Of a DNA stretch of 33,059 nt, positions 1-9,015 are shown one piece after another. The DNA comes from Perkinsus olseni. Lineage: Eukaryota > Perkinsozoa > Perkinsida. Made by a program: the position numbers and the translations under genes. The notes beneath the pieces are model-generated. The model ran no database searches. It saw nothing but the letters and a program-made list of their open reading frames with translations, and was not told where the DNA came from. Numbering within the stretch: the stretch's first letter is position 1; the number at the start of each line of letters is the position of its first letter. The stretch is taken from positions 1-33,059 of the forward strand of contig JABANN010000393.1 in the NCBI GenBank assembly GCA_013115125.1. The letters run 5' to 3'.

Positions 1-87
1 CCTCCCTCCCCCCCCCCCCCCCGCCCCCCCCCCCCCCCCCCCCCGTTTATATTTTTTTACCCCCGCCCCCCCGGGGGGGGGGGGCGG

Positions 88-124
<37 letters not shown>
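1..124. repeat. C/G homopolymer block at contig edge
   Basis: The first 124 bases are almost pure runs of C with one short run of G and a short T-rich island. No telomere-like unit such as TTAGGG or TTTAGGG is visible. Sequence of normal complexity starts abruptly near 125. The most likely explanation is a sequencing or assembly artefact at the end of a contig rather than biology. A real C-rich tract cannot be excluded. Confidence 0.8.
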
Positions 125-139
125 TTCCTCCTGATCTGT

Positions 140-463
140 TCACCTCTCTGCCTCCAAATCTAGTACCGAAACGAACCGCGCTGAAACCAGTGAGTTCGGT
201 GAAGTCACCATTCTGAATGTTTGCTTCCGGGGCGGACCGTTTGATGAGGCCCCTGATGAAGTCAAGGGCAGTGGAGGGCTGGAGACCAAAGGCCTATCAG
301 GATACCCGAACAAAAAATCAATAAAACCATCCTCGTCCACAGTAGCGATCACAAAACCGGATGAGTCTAGATCGAGTATGTATTGACCGATGAACAGATC
401 GCTCGGATCAATCTGAGCTTGAGCGGCGGCGATGATGAACCAAGGCGCGAGAAGTTTCATCAT
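140..463 (-). CDS. Putative secreted protein, N-terminal exon (unknown family)
   Basis: I do not recognise this 107-residue reading frame. It begins with two Met codons and a short hydrophobic stretch ending in AQAQ (about residues 3-17), which has the look of a signal peptide with cleavage after an Ala-x-Ala type site. An acidic segment with Asp-rich beta-like strands follows (LDLDSSGFVIATVDEDG). The frame closes at a TGA, but the preceding bases (AG|GTGAAC) would also make a 5' splice site. The frame may therefore be only the first exon of a gene that runs into the homopolymer block. Secretion is an inference from the N-terminus alone. Other frames here are shorter and show no family likeness. 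Confidence 0.4.
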   Translation of the reverse strand: MMKLLAPWFIIAAAQAQIDPSDLFIGQYILDLDSSGFVIATVDEDGFIDFLFGYPDRPLVSSPPLPLTSSGASSNGPPRKQTFRMVTSPNSLVSARFVSVLDLEAER

Positions 464-1854
464 TGACAGATTAAAGGAGCTGTAGAGAAATTACCTTTAA
501 AAATGAGGCAACACCGGAAAGCAGATAAACCAAATCAAGGGGTTTCTGTTTTCTGATACGCGCCTCAAAGAAAGCCGAGAGAAAAAAGGGGGAAAAGAAA
601 TTGTCGACGGATATGGCCGATTGCTGATCGAGTCGTAGAGTTGTCGTAGCCACCGTAATGGAAAACAATGATGCTCAAAAGGATCCTCGAAAGACTCAAG
701 ATCACTGATCGACCACTAGAAACCTCGATTTCGACTCACATATCACCCTGGACTCGCCGGTAAAAGAATAAAAACACATGGAACGGTGGCAATTAACGCG
801 TAGGATGTTGCTTCTCCGTTGTTGCTCATAGTCAACGCAAGGCGGGAAGGGTGGTAAAGTCTTCTACTTTCTGCTTCGAAGCTTACCCTCTCGAGGGGAA
901 TAAGCTATGCACGCATGCACAAGATGATCGGCGCATAATGAGTAACATAGGACGCATGTGCATGTTACTGCGAGGAAAGGACAAGAAGTAGACAGCCGCC
1001 AGTCCGAAGGAGACAACTGTCGCCGACGGCCGACCGTGCAGGGCATTTTCTAAAGCCCAAGATGATGGACCAGAATCCAGGGCAAAATCTCGCTCGACCC
1101 GTCTGGCCCGAGGCGAGTGGGGCCTTGGGACGAGACTCAAGGCAAGTGGCCGAAATTCAATGGAGATGGCCAATTGCCAAGGAAGGTGATCGTTTGCCAA
1201 GGCGTGCACAGCACGCCGCACGCGGTGCGCGTTTCTTCGCTATCTACTCGTCTTGAGTTGCCTCGCGACCTTTGGTAATAGCTCAACCTGTGCCGGTAAT
1301 TGAGTATGGGTAATGAGATTGAATGCCCGTGCTACTGCGTACCCACCTTGCTCTTGGTGTGCATTTGCTCGTTATACGCACGTTGGTTCCGGCAAACGCG
1401 TGCGTTCCGCTATTGGACATACGTTCACCCTAAATCCAACAACAGTTTTCTCAGAGCTCCTCTCGTAACGGAAAACTTGATAACCCTCACGAAGTCTGCG
1501 AGTCCCATGGCGGAGAAGCCTAACAAGCATCCGTGTATATCTACGACAGATATTCAAGAAGAGTACTTAAGTGTTTGATGATGAGACCGATCGGACGTGT
1601 AAGCACTCGGAGTGTCTCTCCAATCCTTTTTGTATATCTCTCTTCAGTGTCGAGTGCGTCAAGCAGCAACCAATGCAATGAAATGCCTCAAGGGCCCCCA
1701 GAGGCAAATCCAATATCAATCCAGTTTCATTCTCCTCGGTCATGCAGTGGCGCTCGTTGAACTTCACTATTTCGAAGACGAACGAAGGCCTTTTCGGTGA
1801 TGGGATACGGAAAATAGAATCAAACAACACAATGCTGTTCAAAGTGCATGCACT
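464..1854. other. Long stretch without a supported gene
   Basis: Short open frames exist on both strands, but none shows a domain, a plausible splice chain or a family likeness. The stretch separates the secreted-protein frame (minus) from the 3' end of the first ankyrin gene (minus), so it should hold that first gene's promoter and the ankyrin gene's terminator. The one identifiable feature is a repeat copy at about 816-934, listed separately. Confidence 0.5.
816..934 (+). repeat. Dispersed repeat B, intergenic copy
   Basis: About 115 bases here match, in the same orientation, bases 30059-30170 inside an RPN2 intron. Shared blocks in the same order include GTTGTTGCTCATAG, AGTCTTCT, a GCTTAC box, GGGGA followed by AGCTATGCAC, and a final ATCGGCG/GTCGGCG. 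The copies differ by scattered substitutions and small indels. It carries no coding frame and no clear terminal repeats. It is probably a short non-autonomous element or its remnant. Confidence 0.65.
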
Positions 1855-2527
1855 TCATTTCTTCTTCGACGCTTTCCCTTTTCCCTTCGCCTTCCCCTTC
1901 TTCCCTTTCTTCTTGGGCACCACCAGTGGCTTCATACCTTCAGTAAAGAATCACAGGAGCAGGGAACGACCAGGAGAGGCACAAATAAGGGTCCCAAAGG
2001 CCCACCCGAGTCACCTAGGAGTTGCCTTGACTTCAGCACATGTGCGGTCTGCTCTTCCTGAGTCATGCATCTTGCCACCGAGTTCCAAGGGGCTCCACTC
2101 AGGACCTCCACCGCCTCAGTCGCGCCCATATTCTCGGCCCACCACAGGGGGTTGTGACCCTCGTAGTCCCTCGCTTCACAGTGAGCACCGTTGGCTAAGA
2201 GGAGCCTCATCACTGCGGTCTGGTTGGAAACCACAGCAGTAGCAAGAGGCGTGAAGCCCCTCTTGTCTCTAGCCTCGACCTCAGCACCGTACTTCAGTAG
2301 CAGCTCAGCAACGGATATGCTGCCTTCATTCGCTGCTACATGCAAGGGTGTTCGACCACCAACTAAAGGAGGGCGTTAAGGGGTTGTGCTTCGGGGAGTG
2401 CTCACCAGTGATGAACTCCCTAGCATTAACATCAGCTCGATGGAGTATCAACAACAAGGCAGCGTCATGGTTGTTAACCTCAGCCGCCAAGTGGAGAGCC
2501 GTCGTTCCAGTGAAGTTGGGAGGAGCA
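1855..2527 (-). CDS. Ankyrin-repeat protein 1 (3' exons)
   Basis: Three exons fit together with canonical introns: complement of 2406-2527, 2015-2362 and 1855-1937, with introns of 43 and 77 nt. All junctions keep frame. The product has at least three ankyrin repeats, recognisable from TALHLAA, RTPLHVAANEG and GFTPLATAVV cores, each followed by a helix ending in LLL and then GA or RADVNAR. A last repeat is degenerate (HNPLWWAENMGA). The C-terminus is an extremely Lys/Gly-rich tail (KKKGKKGKAKGKGKASKKK) encoded by the last exon, which could be a nuclear signal or nucleic-acid contact. Ankyrin repeats mediate protein binding, so no specific role can be given. The 5' end is unresolved: an upstream ankyrin-like exon at 2858-2943 probably belongs to it, with a duplicated segment lying between. 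Confidence 0.75.
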
Positions 2528-2591
2528 CTAGATGGCCTGAGCGAGGGCGAGCGGTTCCACCTCGCAGACGGCAGCGGCTGCTGCGCATCAT

Positions 2592-2834
2592 CTCTCGCCA
2601 GAGGGAGTCATTCTGTCTTCAATACAACGCCATTTTCCGCAGTGTTTAGCACATCCGCTGACCCTATCTTTCTGCAATAATGAGCCGCGCTGATGCTAGG
2701 ATTAGTCGCTGATGAGAATGAGAAACTGGGATTCCCGACGGCAAAGCTCGCGTGTTCTTCGTTCGATCAGTCGGTCTCGCCAAGCTCTCAAGGGGCATCA
2801 CTCTGCCTTCAATTCACCGACGTTTTCCGCAGTC
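2592..2834. repeat. Local imperfect duplication (2592-2644 and 2775-2834)
   Basis: Two segments about 180 bases apart share TCTCGCCA, then a CTCTGCCTTCAAT-like block, then TTTTCCGCAGT, all on the plus strand in the same order. They lie in the unresolved 5' part of the first ankyrin gene. Read on the minus strand both give a peptide of the form TAEN...LK.E before a stop. This suggests duplication of an exon or of an intron end followed by divergence. Confidence 0.5.
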
Positions 2835-2857
2835 GACAGCAGCAAACGGAAGCTCAC

Positions 2858-2943
2858 TGGAAAACGCCTTCCTCCAGTAGACATCTCAGCGTCGCTGCAT
2901 CCCTCGATCTTATACTCTCCCAGATGAGTGTCGTCACAGTCAT
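2858..2943 (-). CDS. Probable first exon of ankyrin-repeat protein 1
   Basis: An ATG at 2943 opens a frame with an ankyrin-type start: a helix WESIRSRDAATLRCLLEEG, the usual form of a first repeat in these proteins. It ends at a good 5' splice site (CCA|GTGAGC). I could not find an in-frame path from here to the exon ending at 2406. The intervening 2528-2857 has a locally duplicated block and competing reading frames, one of which is Cys-rich (CAKHCGKWRC). The frame stays open upstream to 3126, so an earlier start is possible. Confidence 0.4.
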
Positions 2944-3126
2944 TGAGACGGTCGCGTTTCGATGGGCCTTGAACCACTCTTGCACAACACAAAGCAACAA
3001 GATATGCAGAATGAATCCTTCATTTGCCTTGATCTCTCTCAATAATCGCGAGATCAACAAGCCATCGAGGCTTCGCCGACGAAGCCGGTTCCAGACGTAA
3101 TAGGGTGGACGACAATCTAGAACCAA

Positions 3127-3984
3127 TTCAAATGTAACAGAGAGCAGCGGATGCCCTCGGGAGCTCAGGACCCGACAGCCATAACGGAAGGAACGCTAGA
3201 CACTCCGCGCACAGAAAGGAAGGCCAAGGCCGCAGCTGTGGGGGAGTTTGTCATGAGACTATCGTGCGTTTAAATCTCGTGAAACTATTAACGAATCGGT
3301 ACACAGTGGCCTTCAGCCTCTCGACACGCCTCCTGTCTTGAGCTGTGGTGGACTTCGTGACGGAGGACATCGATCTCGAGGAGGACCATGATGTCAGTCG
3401 CCATCCGTGGTGGGTGGAGTCGGTCTCCGAAAACTGACTGGCGAGGCTGAGCAGCACCACGACGAGTAGAACAGTGAAACTGCTATCACAAATGCCACCA
3501 TGATTCAGATCGACAATTCAGCGGAAAATTCGGATTTTTTGGGACCCTCTCCGACGAGCATGCCATCCGTCACCGGTCAATTCTGTTGGCCCGGTCCGAA
3601 GACGAACGCGTGCGCTCAGAAACCAGGGTGACTCACACAAGCTACCTGAGCCGCCGAGTTCGAAGGGCACGAGCATAGCGGAATCCAACCTCGGCGTCGG
3701 AGATGTCGGTGATGATAGGCGCTGGACGGGCCTTCCTGTAGCCGCTGGCTGATGTTGATGCTCTCGTACGACCACTCGACCGTGGTGAGTTGGAGGGGGT
3801 GGAAAACGAAGGCCCTGAGGGAAAGGCTGTGGGGGCCTCTTTACGAAGGAACTGTTTTACCTGGCGAACTCCGGCGTCGGAAGCGACAAAAAATTGTCAT
3901 GACGGGGACAGTACAAAACGAAAAAATATCGTCACTGAGACACCCCTGTCCTCCAGACTGATCAGCACAACACACTCGGAACAG
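3127..3984. other. 858 bases with only weak coding signals
   Basis: The stretch is flanked by the start of ankyrin gene 1 and the 3' end of the 224-aa gene, both on the minus strand. It contains one modest minus-strand frame with a membrane-like segment (3251-3460, listed separately). A second minus frame at 3518-3775 has no recognisable features. No repeats or RNA genes are visible. Confidence 0.4.
3251..3460 (-). CDS. Possible small membrane-protein exon, unknown
   Basis: The frame, open upstream of 3460 as well, reads a run of branched hydrophobic residues (FTVLLVVVLLSLAS) that could be one membrane span or a signal anchor. A Ser/Thr-rich and then basic tail of about 50 residues follows. 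The frame has no ATG in a convincing place, so if it is real it is the last exon of a spliced gene on the minus strand. No family is recognised. Confidence 0.25.
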   Translation of the reverse strand: MVLLSLASQFSETDSTHHGWRLTSWSSSRSMSSVTKSTTAQDRRRVERLKATVYRFVNSFTRFKRTIVS

Positions 3985-4969
3985 TTAGGAGCCGGCCAGG
4001 GGCCCCCTTCCCGGCCTCATAACAACAGCATGCACTTGGTCATGCCGGACCCTCGGAGGCAATACCGCACCTTCACCATTTAGGAAGGCACTGTCTCGAA
4101 CCTCCAACTCTCGGTAATGGTCTCGTAGGCTGGCAAGCTGGGAGTCACCACTAAGCTGGAATAGCAGACGAGAGAATTCTGGGTCGAGGGGCTGGCTCGA
4201 TTCGTCGCCGGCCGAACCTGGCGGTGGTAGGAGCGTGCTTCGGAGGAATCTGTGGACGCTTCTCACCGCACGCTGGTCGGTTCACGAATTTCTCTCCAGT
4301 GTCGAGGACACAGCCGTCGAAAGCAATGTGCAGAAATGACAAGGGTTGTCGCATCTTGAGCTCTTTCGTATCTCCCTTTCTTCGAGGTGAGATACCCTTC
4401 ACAGCAGCTTCGAACGCACAACGATGCGGCAGACGGATGCTCTCGTCAATGTCACGCGCCATCGCGTCAGCAAGATACGGAACCCTGACACAAGTACTCC
4501 TCCCACGACAGGGTGACCTAACTGAGCACATCAGGCGGACTACAAACTGAGAAAAGGAAGCTTTTCTGTAACCCTCAGGAAAGCTTCTTCACGAACTGTC
4601 TCATTGCACTGCATTTCAACGCTACAGAGAGCCCCCAACTGAGAACATCGGCTTCGAGTCTGACTAAGCCTGAACCGTAAGCGATGGACTACAAACTCAC
4701 ACACGCTCGACACAGTGTCCATCTCCGACGACCCATTCCCCTTACACTCCAGCCTTCGCTTTCTGCTTCTCCCCGGGAATCTTGCACTCTCCCTGCAGAA
4801 TTTTCCTAGCCAGGCTAGCAGTGGTAGACGACGACCGCTCCGCCACAGTGGGCGTGCGCGGGGACCGCGGACCCAACAGCGTGTCCAGCCCGGACGGCGT
4901 CGGCTTGGTCGAGATGTAACAAGCCTTGCGCCACTGATCCTGGAGACCCCTCCAACTATCCAACGCCAT
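3985..4969 (-). CDS. Conserved-looking 224-aa protein, unknown function, three exons
   Basis: I do not recognise the family. Exons are the complement of 4746-4969, 4267-4484 and 3985-4217. Introns are 261 nt (4485-4745) and 49 nt (4218-4266), both GT-AG, and the total (675 nt) is a whole number of codons. The N-terminus starts MALDSWRGLQDQWRKACYI and passes through a Ser/Pro-rich stretch to a basic segment (GEKQKAKAG). The second exon has a compact charged region (LADAMARDIDESI) and a basic patch (SPRRKGD). The third has an amphipathic stretch (FSRLLFQLSGDSQLASL). No signal peptide or membrane span is seen. The first intron is about five times the usual length and holds repeat A. The exact 3' end could move if a further small intron exists after residue 200. 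Confidence 0.6.
4581..4705 (-). repeat. Dispersed repeat A, copy 1 (in an intron)
   Basis: About 125 bases inside intron 4485-4745 match the opposite strand of 14916-15044. Shared blocks include GTTTGTAGTCCA, TCGAAGCCGATGTTCTCAGT, GTAGCGTTGA and ATGCAGTGC, in order, with roughly 85% identity by eye. Here the element reads in the same sense as its host gene (minus). No open frame or terminal repeat is apparent. A second short GTTTGTAGTCC lies further along the same intron near 4545. Confidence 0.75.
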
Positions 4970-5223
4970 TACTAAAGATACTCATCCGAGAGGCTTCTGA
5001 ATTAACTACTACTGCACACAAGCCCTGGGTTGTTGTGAAGCACTGCCGTTGAGAGGCTCTCGTCCGAAGCAAACTGCGAGAAGAACGAGAGGCGCCTTGA
5101 GAAAGATACTTTTAATGCAATTATCGACTACCCTAAGGAGTAGTACGAAAAAGATGGCAATAATGCCGTACCCATCAAGGTCGAAGGCGGTCCTCGACGG
5201 ATAAAAAGATACGGTCTCCACTA

Positions 5224-6829
5224 CTACGCTTTGGCGAGCTCAACAGCCTTGCAGGCGGCAGCGTTGAGGTCATCAAAAGTGTAGAACTTAAGACCGGACT
5301 GAGCTAAGATGCTCTTGCCTTGCTCGACATTTGTCCCGGCAAGGCGAATGACGATCGGGGTCTCGATACCGAGTTCTAAAGAGGCTCTCACCACACCCTC
5401 TGCCACGACATCACATTTTACGATCCCACCAAAGATATTAATCAGGATACTCCTAACCTTAGGGTCTGCATTGAGGATCTTCAAGGCAGCCTTCACTTGA
5501 GTCAGCTCGGCCGAGCCACCGACGTCGAGGAAGTTGGCGGGGCGACCTCCCTTAACGGACAACAGGTCCATCGTAGCCATCGCGAGGCCAGCACCGTTTA
5601 CCATGCAGCCGATGCTACCGTCCAAACCGACGTAGTTGAGACCCCACTGGGACGCGGCGACCTCCCTAGCGTCCGCCTGGCAGGCATCTCTCTGGGAATG
5701 GATTCCTGCTTGCCTGAACGCCGCATTGTCATCGAAATTAAGCTTCGCATCGCATACCACAACTTTCCCATCTTCTAACTCTGCCAGCGGATTGATCTCC
5801 AACATAGTGCAATCGCTCTCGACGAAAACCTTGTAAAGCCTCTTCAGTATCGTCGCCGCTTCCTCGTCGGTCGCATCCCCTTCAAACCCGAGGCGGACGG
5901 CAACCTCCCGAGCTTGGACGTCCGTCAGACCGGTCGTGATGTCAATGGGCGTTTTGATGATATCTTGGGGATGGTCTGCGGCGAGCTCTTCGATGCTCAT
6001 ACCACCGTACTTTGACGCTACCACAACAGGGCCACCGAGAACTCGATCCAAGAGGATGGCGGCGTACTTCTCAGAGACGATGGGCAGCCTTTCACATAGA
6101 AGGACCCCCTTGCATGCGCTGCCGCCAAGACCGGTCTGTTTGGTAATGAGGGTCTTGTCTAGCATGTTCTCGGCTACTCGTCGGGCCTCTGATGGGGAAT
6201 TTACTATGTGGACTCCTCCTCGAAAGCCATTCTCTTTGAAGTAACCTCGGCCGCGACCACCACCCAATACCTGAACGAGAACCTAGCCGAGATGTGAGAT
6301 TCAATTTTTATCTAACGGCCACCAGCAATGACAAAGGTGAATGAAAAATTTCCAAGCAAAAGAGTTCTTGCCGTCATAGCGAAAAAGTTATCACCCTTAA
6401 ACCATCCCTATAAAATTATCTTCAAGAAATTGCTACTACAGGAAGTGCCGGCCCCAAGTTGTATTCAACAGACCAAAAGTGCGGCTCAGGACCGCATTCG
6501 ACGTCCGAAAAACAATTCCAAAATCGATTCCGAATTTTCCATTTTCTCTATCAAACACGGGGATGCACCATCTCCCATCAAAATGAAGTTCTGGCCGCTG
6601 ACTCGTGACCGGATCCGAATCTTACTTGTGCCTTCACAACAGCATCTCCCTCGCCCAGCCGTCTAGCATGTTCCTCGGCCTCCTGCCCAGTACGAGCATA
6701 GTAACACTTCGGTACGGCCACGTCGAAGCTGCGGAGAAGCCGCATCGATTGATACTCGTGAAGGTGCAGATGACGGACGATGACACCCGAGGGGGCGAAG
6801 AGACGACGAAGGGAATAGCGAGAGAGCAT
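5224..6829 (-). CDS. SUCLA2: Succinyl-CoA ligase beta subunit (SUCLA2/SucC type), mitochondrial
   Basis: This TCA-cycle enzyme joins succinate and CoA with nucleotide hydrolysis, or runs in reverse, as a heterodimer with the alpha subunit in the mitochondrial matrix. Two exons, complement of 6626-6829 and 5224-6270, give 416 residues, close to the family norm. The N-terminus is basic and hydroxylated (MLSRYSLRRLF) as expected for a mitochondrial presequence, then the ATP-grasp start LHLHEYQSMRLL. Later family marks are VVKAQV at the exon join, GGGRGRGYFKENGFRGGVHIV, LEINPLAE with VCDAKLNFDDNA (metal ligands Asn and Asp), CMVNGAGLAMATMD, FLDVGG and INIFGGIVKCD. The C-terminus is complete at a TAG. 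Nucleotide specificity (ADP or GDP) cannot be read from the sequence by eye. The single intron is 355 nt, far longer than usual here. Confidence 0.93.
6271..6625 (-). other. Long SUCLA2 intron with a repeat-like AT-rich segment
   Basis: This GT-AG intron (donor CAA|GTAAGA, acceptor TTCAG|GTATT) is about seven times the usual size. Bases 6487-6550 resemble 7535-7600 upstream of the next gene: GGACCGCATT, then CAATTCCAAAATCGATT in one, and GGACCCGCATT, then CAATTCCACAATCGACTT in the other. A weaker relative lies at 7325-7375. It may be a third small dispersed repeat (repeat C). Confidence 0.45.
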
Positions 6830-7817
6830 TTAGAAGAGAGAAGCTGCCAACTTGCATGCGATAGAACTTTTTATCGTTGGAACAAGTTGTTGTATCATAA
6901 TATTTCAAATTCTTGATAAGTTCGAAACTCTCGCGCCCGCCCGGGATTGTAAAACCGACACTGAAATCCACAAGCTTTCTGGCTTCAGTAAAGGTGAGTC
7001 CGAGCCGCCTTCTTCGATCCAATATCTAAGCGAACTTGGTTCGAAGCTCGCTTCGTCAAGCTCGACAGTCGTTCCTCCTAGCCCTCGTGAGGACTCAGTT
7101 CTCAACAACTGTCTTCATCTTCGCCGAGTAATCTTCAAAGCAAGGCCTAACGTGCTCGGAGATTTGTTCTCGCCCAGGATGGGCGGCCGGGGTTGGTGAG
7201 TACTCATTTTTGCAAGGCAGAACTTATCTTTGCTGCAGACCTGCCGCTTGTAATCGGCCAAGGGAATTCTATGGGGACGCTCAGGAAACAACATTCTTAA
7301 CCCGTTAGTACCGGTACCCCACCGATTCGCGAGTCAAAACCATTGCCACGATCGATTTCAAGTCTCAGAATAAGCTTTTAAACATACTCAGTAGATTCGG
7401 TGTCGTAGATACCCTGCCCGAGCGCCAGCTGACGGTCTCAGGGTCGTAGTTTACGCGTTAAACTCATTACCCTGCAGCGTTTATCAAAGTCGGAGGCCGT
7501 TCAACGAACCAATTCTGAAACTCAAAAACGATTTTGGACCCGCATTTTACGTGTAAAAGTCAATTCCACAATCGACTTGTAATTCCAAAATAATTTTACT
7601 AAGCGAAGGGTCGGGAGGGAGGTGCATTGAACACCCTCAATGCATCGAAGACTCCCAGCCGCTGTATTCCCTGAGATCAACTCCTCAACGACCTCGCAAC
7701 CGAACGCTAGTGTCCCTCTGTGAAGCTAGCTTGAATGACTCTCGCTGGGAAGGGGCGTCAAGTACCGCTGCTACGACTTATCATTTTCAAAAGGTTACTT
7801 TTCCCCACTCCCTCACC
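6830..7817. other. Divergent intergenic region between SUCLA2 and the oxygenase
   Basis: The two flanking genes point away from each other, so the roughly 990 bases should contain both promoters. Nothing coding is convincing. The 7318-7600 part holds two related AT-rich blocks (about 7325-7375 and 7535-7600) built around AATCGA and TTTTA words, which also resemble a segment of the SUCLA2 intron. No TATA box or other motif can be assigned with confidence. Confidence 0.5.
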
Positions 7818-8891
7818 ATGCCCGTCCACCTTGTAGTAGTTGAATACGAGGATGTAACCTGTCCGGAGGCCAACCTCAGCGAGGCTGTCTACAAAGCCTT
7901 CGGGCCTAACGGTATCGGCGCCATCGGTATCAGAGGCGTGCCCAACTGGGAGAAGCTCTGGCGCTCGGTCCTTCCGCTGTCCCATACGTTGGCTACTTTG
8001 CCGCCGGAGAAGCTAAAGGCTCTCGAGCATGAGCCTAGCATGTACAACGTCGGTTGGTCACATGGCAAGGAGAAGCTCGGCGATAAGCCTGACTTCGCCA
8101 AGGGCAGCTTCTACTTCAACCCTCTCACCGATGACCCTTCTCCCGAACTCCGGGAGGCCTTCCCGTGGGCTGTGCCAGAGAACGTGTGGCCGTCTGAGAC
8201 GGACGTCCCCGGTATGAGGGAGAAGTGTCGAGCGCTTGGTGCCACTATGTACGAGATGGCCAAGGCCTTGTCTCGCCATGTGGATCTCCTCGCTTCTTCA
8301 CGAGTTGAGAACTACGCCCCCGATACCCTCTACAAGGAGATGTCTAAGACCCAGAAGGCCAAGGGAAGGTTGCTTTACTACTATCCTACTGAGTCCAAGG
8401 CCGAGGACGCCTGGATTGGCTGGCATAACGACTCTGGCTTCCTTACCTGCTTGACGCCTGACATTTACGTCAAGCACGATACTGGTGAGCTGGTGGCCAA
8501 CCCCGACCCCCTCAACGCCGGCCTGTGGGTGGCCGATCGTAACAGCGTGTCTTCGAAGGTTACCATTCCCGATGATATCATGGTCATCCAGTGCGGCGAG
8601 TGTCTGCAGATCATCACTGGCGGTCTCCTAGTCGCCACCCCTCACTGCGTCCGAGGCGCCGCTGACCCTAACATCGCCAGAATCAGCTGTCCTTGCTTCG
8701 TTGACACCTCCCCCAACTTCCAGCTCAGCATGCCCACGGGTTGCACGAGGGCAGACGTTTTCCGCAACACCATCGCCCAGGAGGTTCCGCCTCTTGATCA
8801 GAGATGGACCAAAAATGGGGTTAATTTTGCCGAGTTTTTGGGCGACACGTTCAAGAGCTATTACCAATGGAATATTAAACAGTCCAGTTAG
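7818..8891 (+). CDS. 2-oxoglutarate/Fe(II) dioxygenase, isopenicillin-N-synthase-like
   Basis: A single uninterrupted exon of 357 residues, the usual size for this superfamily. Such enzymes use Fe(II), O2 and 2-oxoglutarate (or a direct substrate) to hydroxylate or desaturate small molecules. The substrate cannot be predicted. The jelly-roll core is seen with an H-x-D metal pair in GWHNDSGFLTCL (His203, Asp205), the distal His in ATPHCVRG (His276) and the Arg-x-Ser co-substrate contact in ARISCP (Arg288, Ser290). The N-terminal part has the family's NGIGAIGIRGVP segment. I chose the ATG at 7818 (context CACCATGCC) because the upstream extension lacks an ATG and any family likeness. No targeting peptide is evident, so it is probably cytosolic. 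Lack of introns is unusual beside its intron-rich neighbours. Confidence 0.88.
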   Translation: MPVHLVVVEYEDVTCPEANLSEAVYKAFGPNGIGAIGIRGVPNWEKLWRSVLPLSHTLATLPPEKLKALEHEPSMYNVGWSHGKEKLGDKPDFAKGSFYFNPLTDDPSPELREAFPWAVPENVWPSETDVPGMREKCRALGATMYEMAKALSRHVDLLASSRVENYAPDTLYKEMSKTQKAKGRLLYYYPTESKAEDAWIGWHNDSGFLTCLTPDIYVKHDTGELVANPDPLNAGLWVADRNSVSSKVTIPDDIMVIQCGECLQIITGGLLVATPHCVRGAADPNIARISCPCFVDTSPNFQLSMPTGCTRADVFRNTIAQEVPPLDQRWTKNGVNFAEFLGDTFKSYYQWNIKQSS

Positions 8892-9015
8892 TCCCTCTCA
8901 TTTTTATATCAATACCGTCTCTTCCCCAAATCGTAGTTGAGTTCGCAGTGGTGAGATCACGACGTTTGCAACGGTTCTGGCAGATTGAAAATTTCTCATT
9001 CTCTGATTATTGCTC

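Noticed and set aside
1-124. Possible telomere or centromere-like repeat at the window start
   Set aside because: Pure C and G runs with no telomeric unit; an assembly artefact is more likely.
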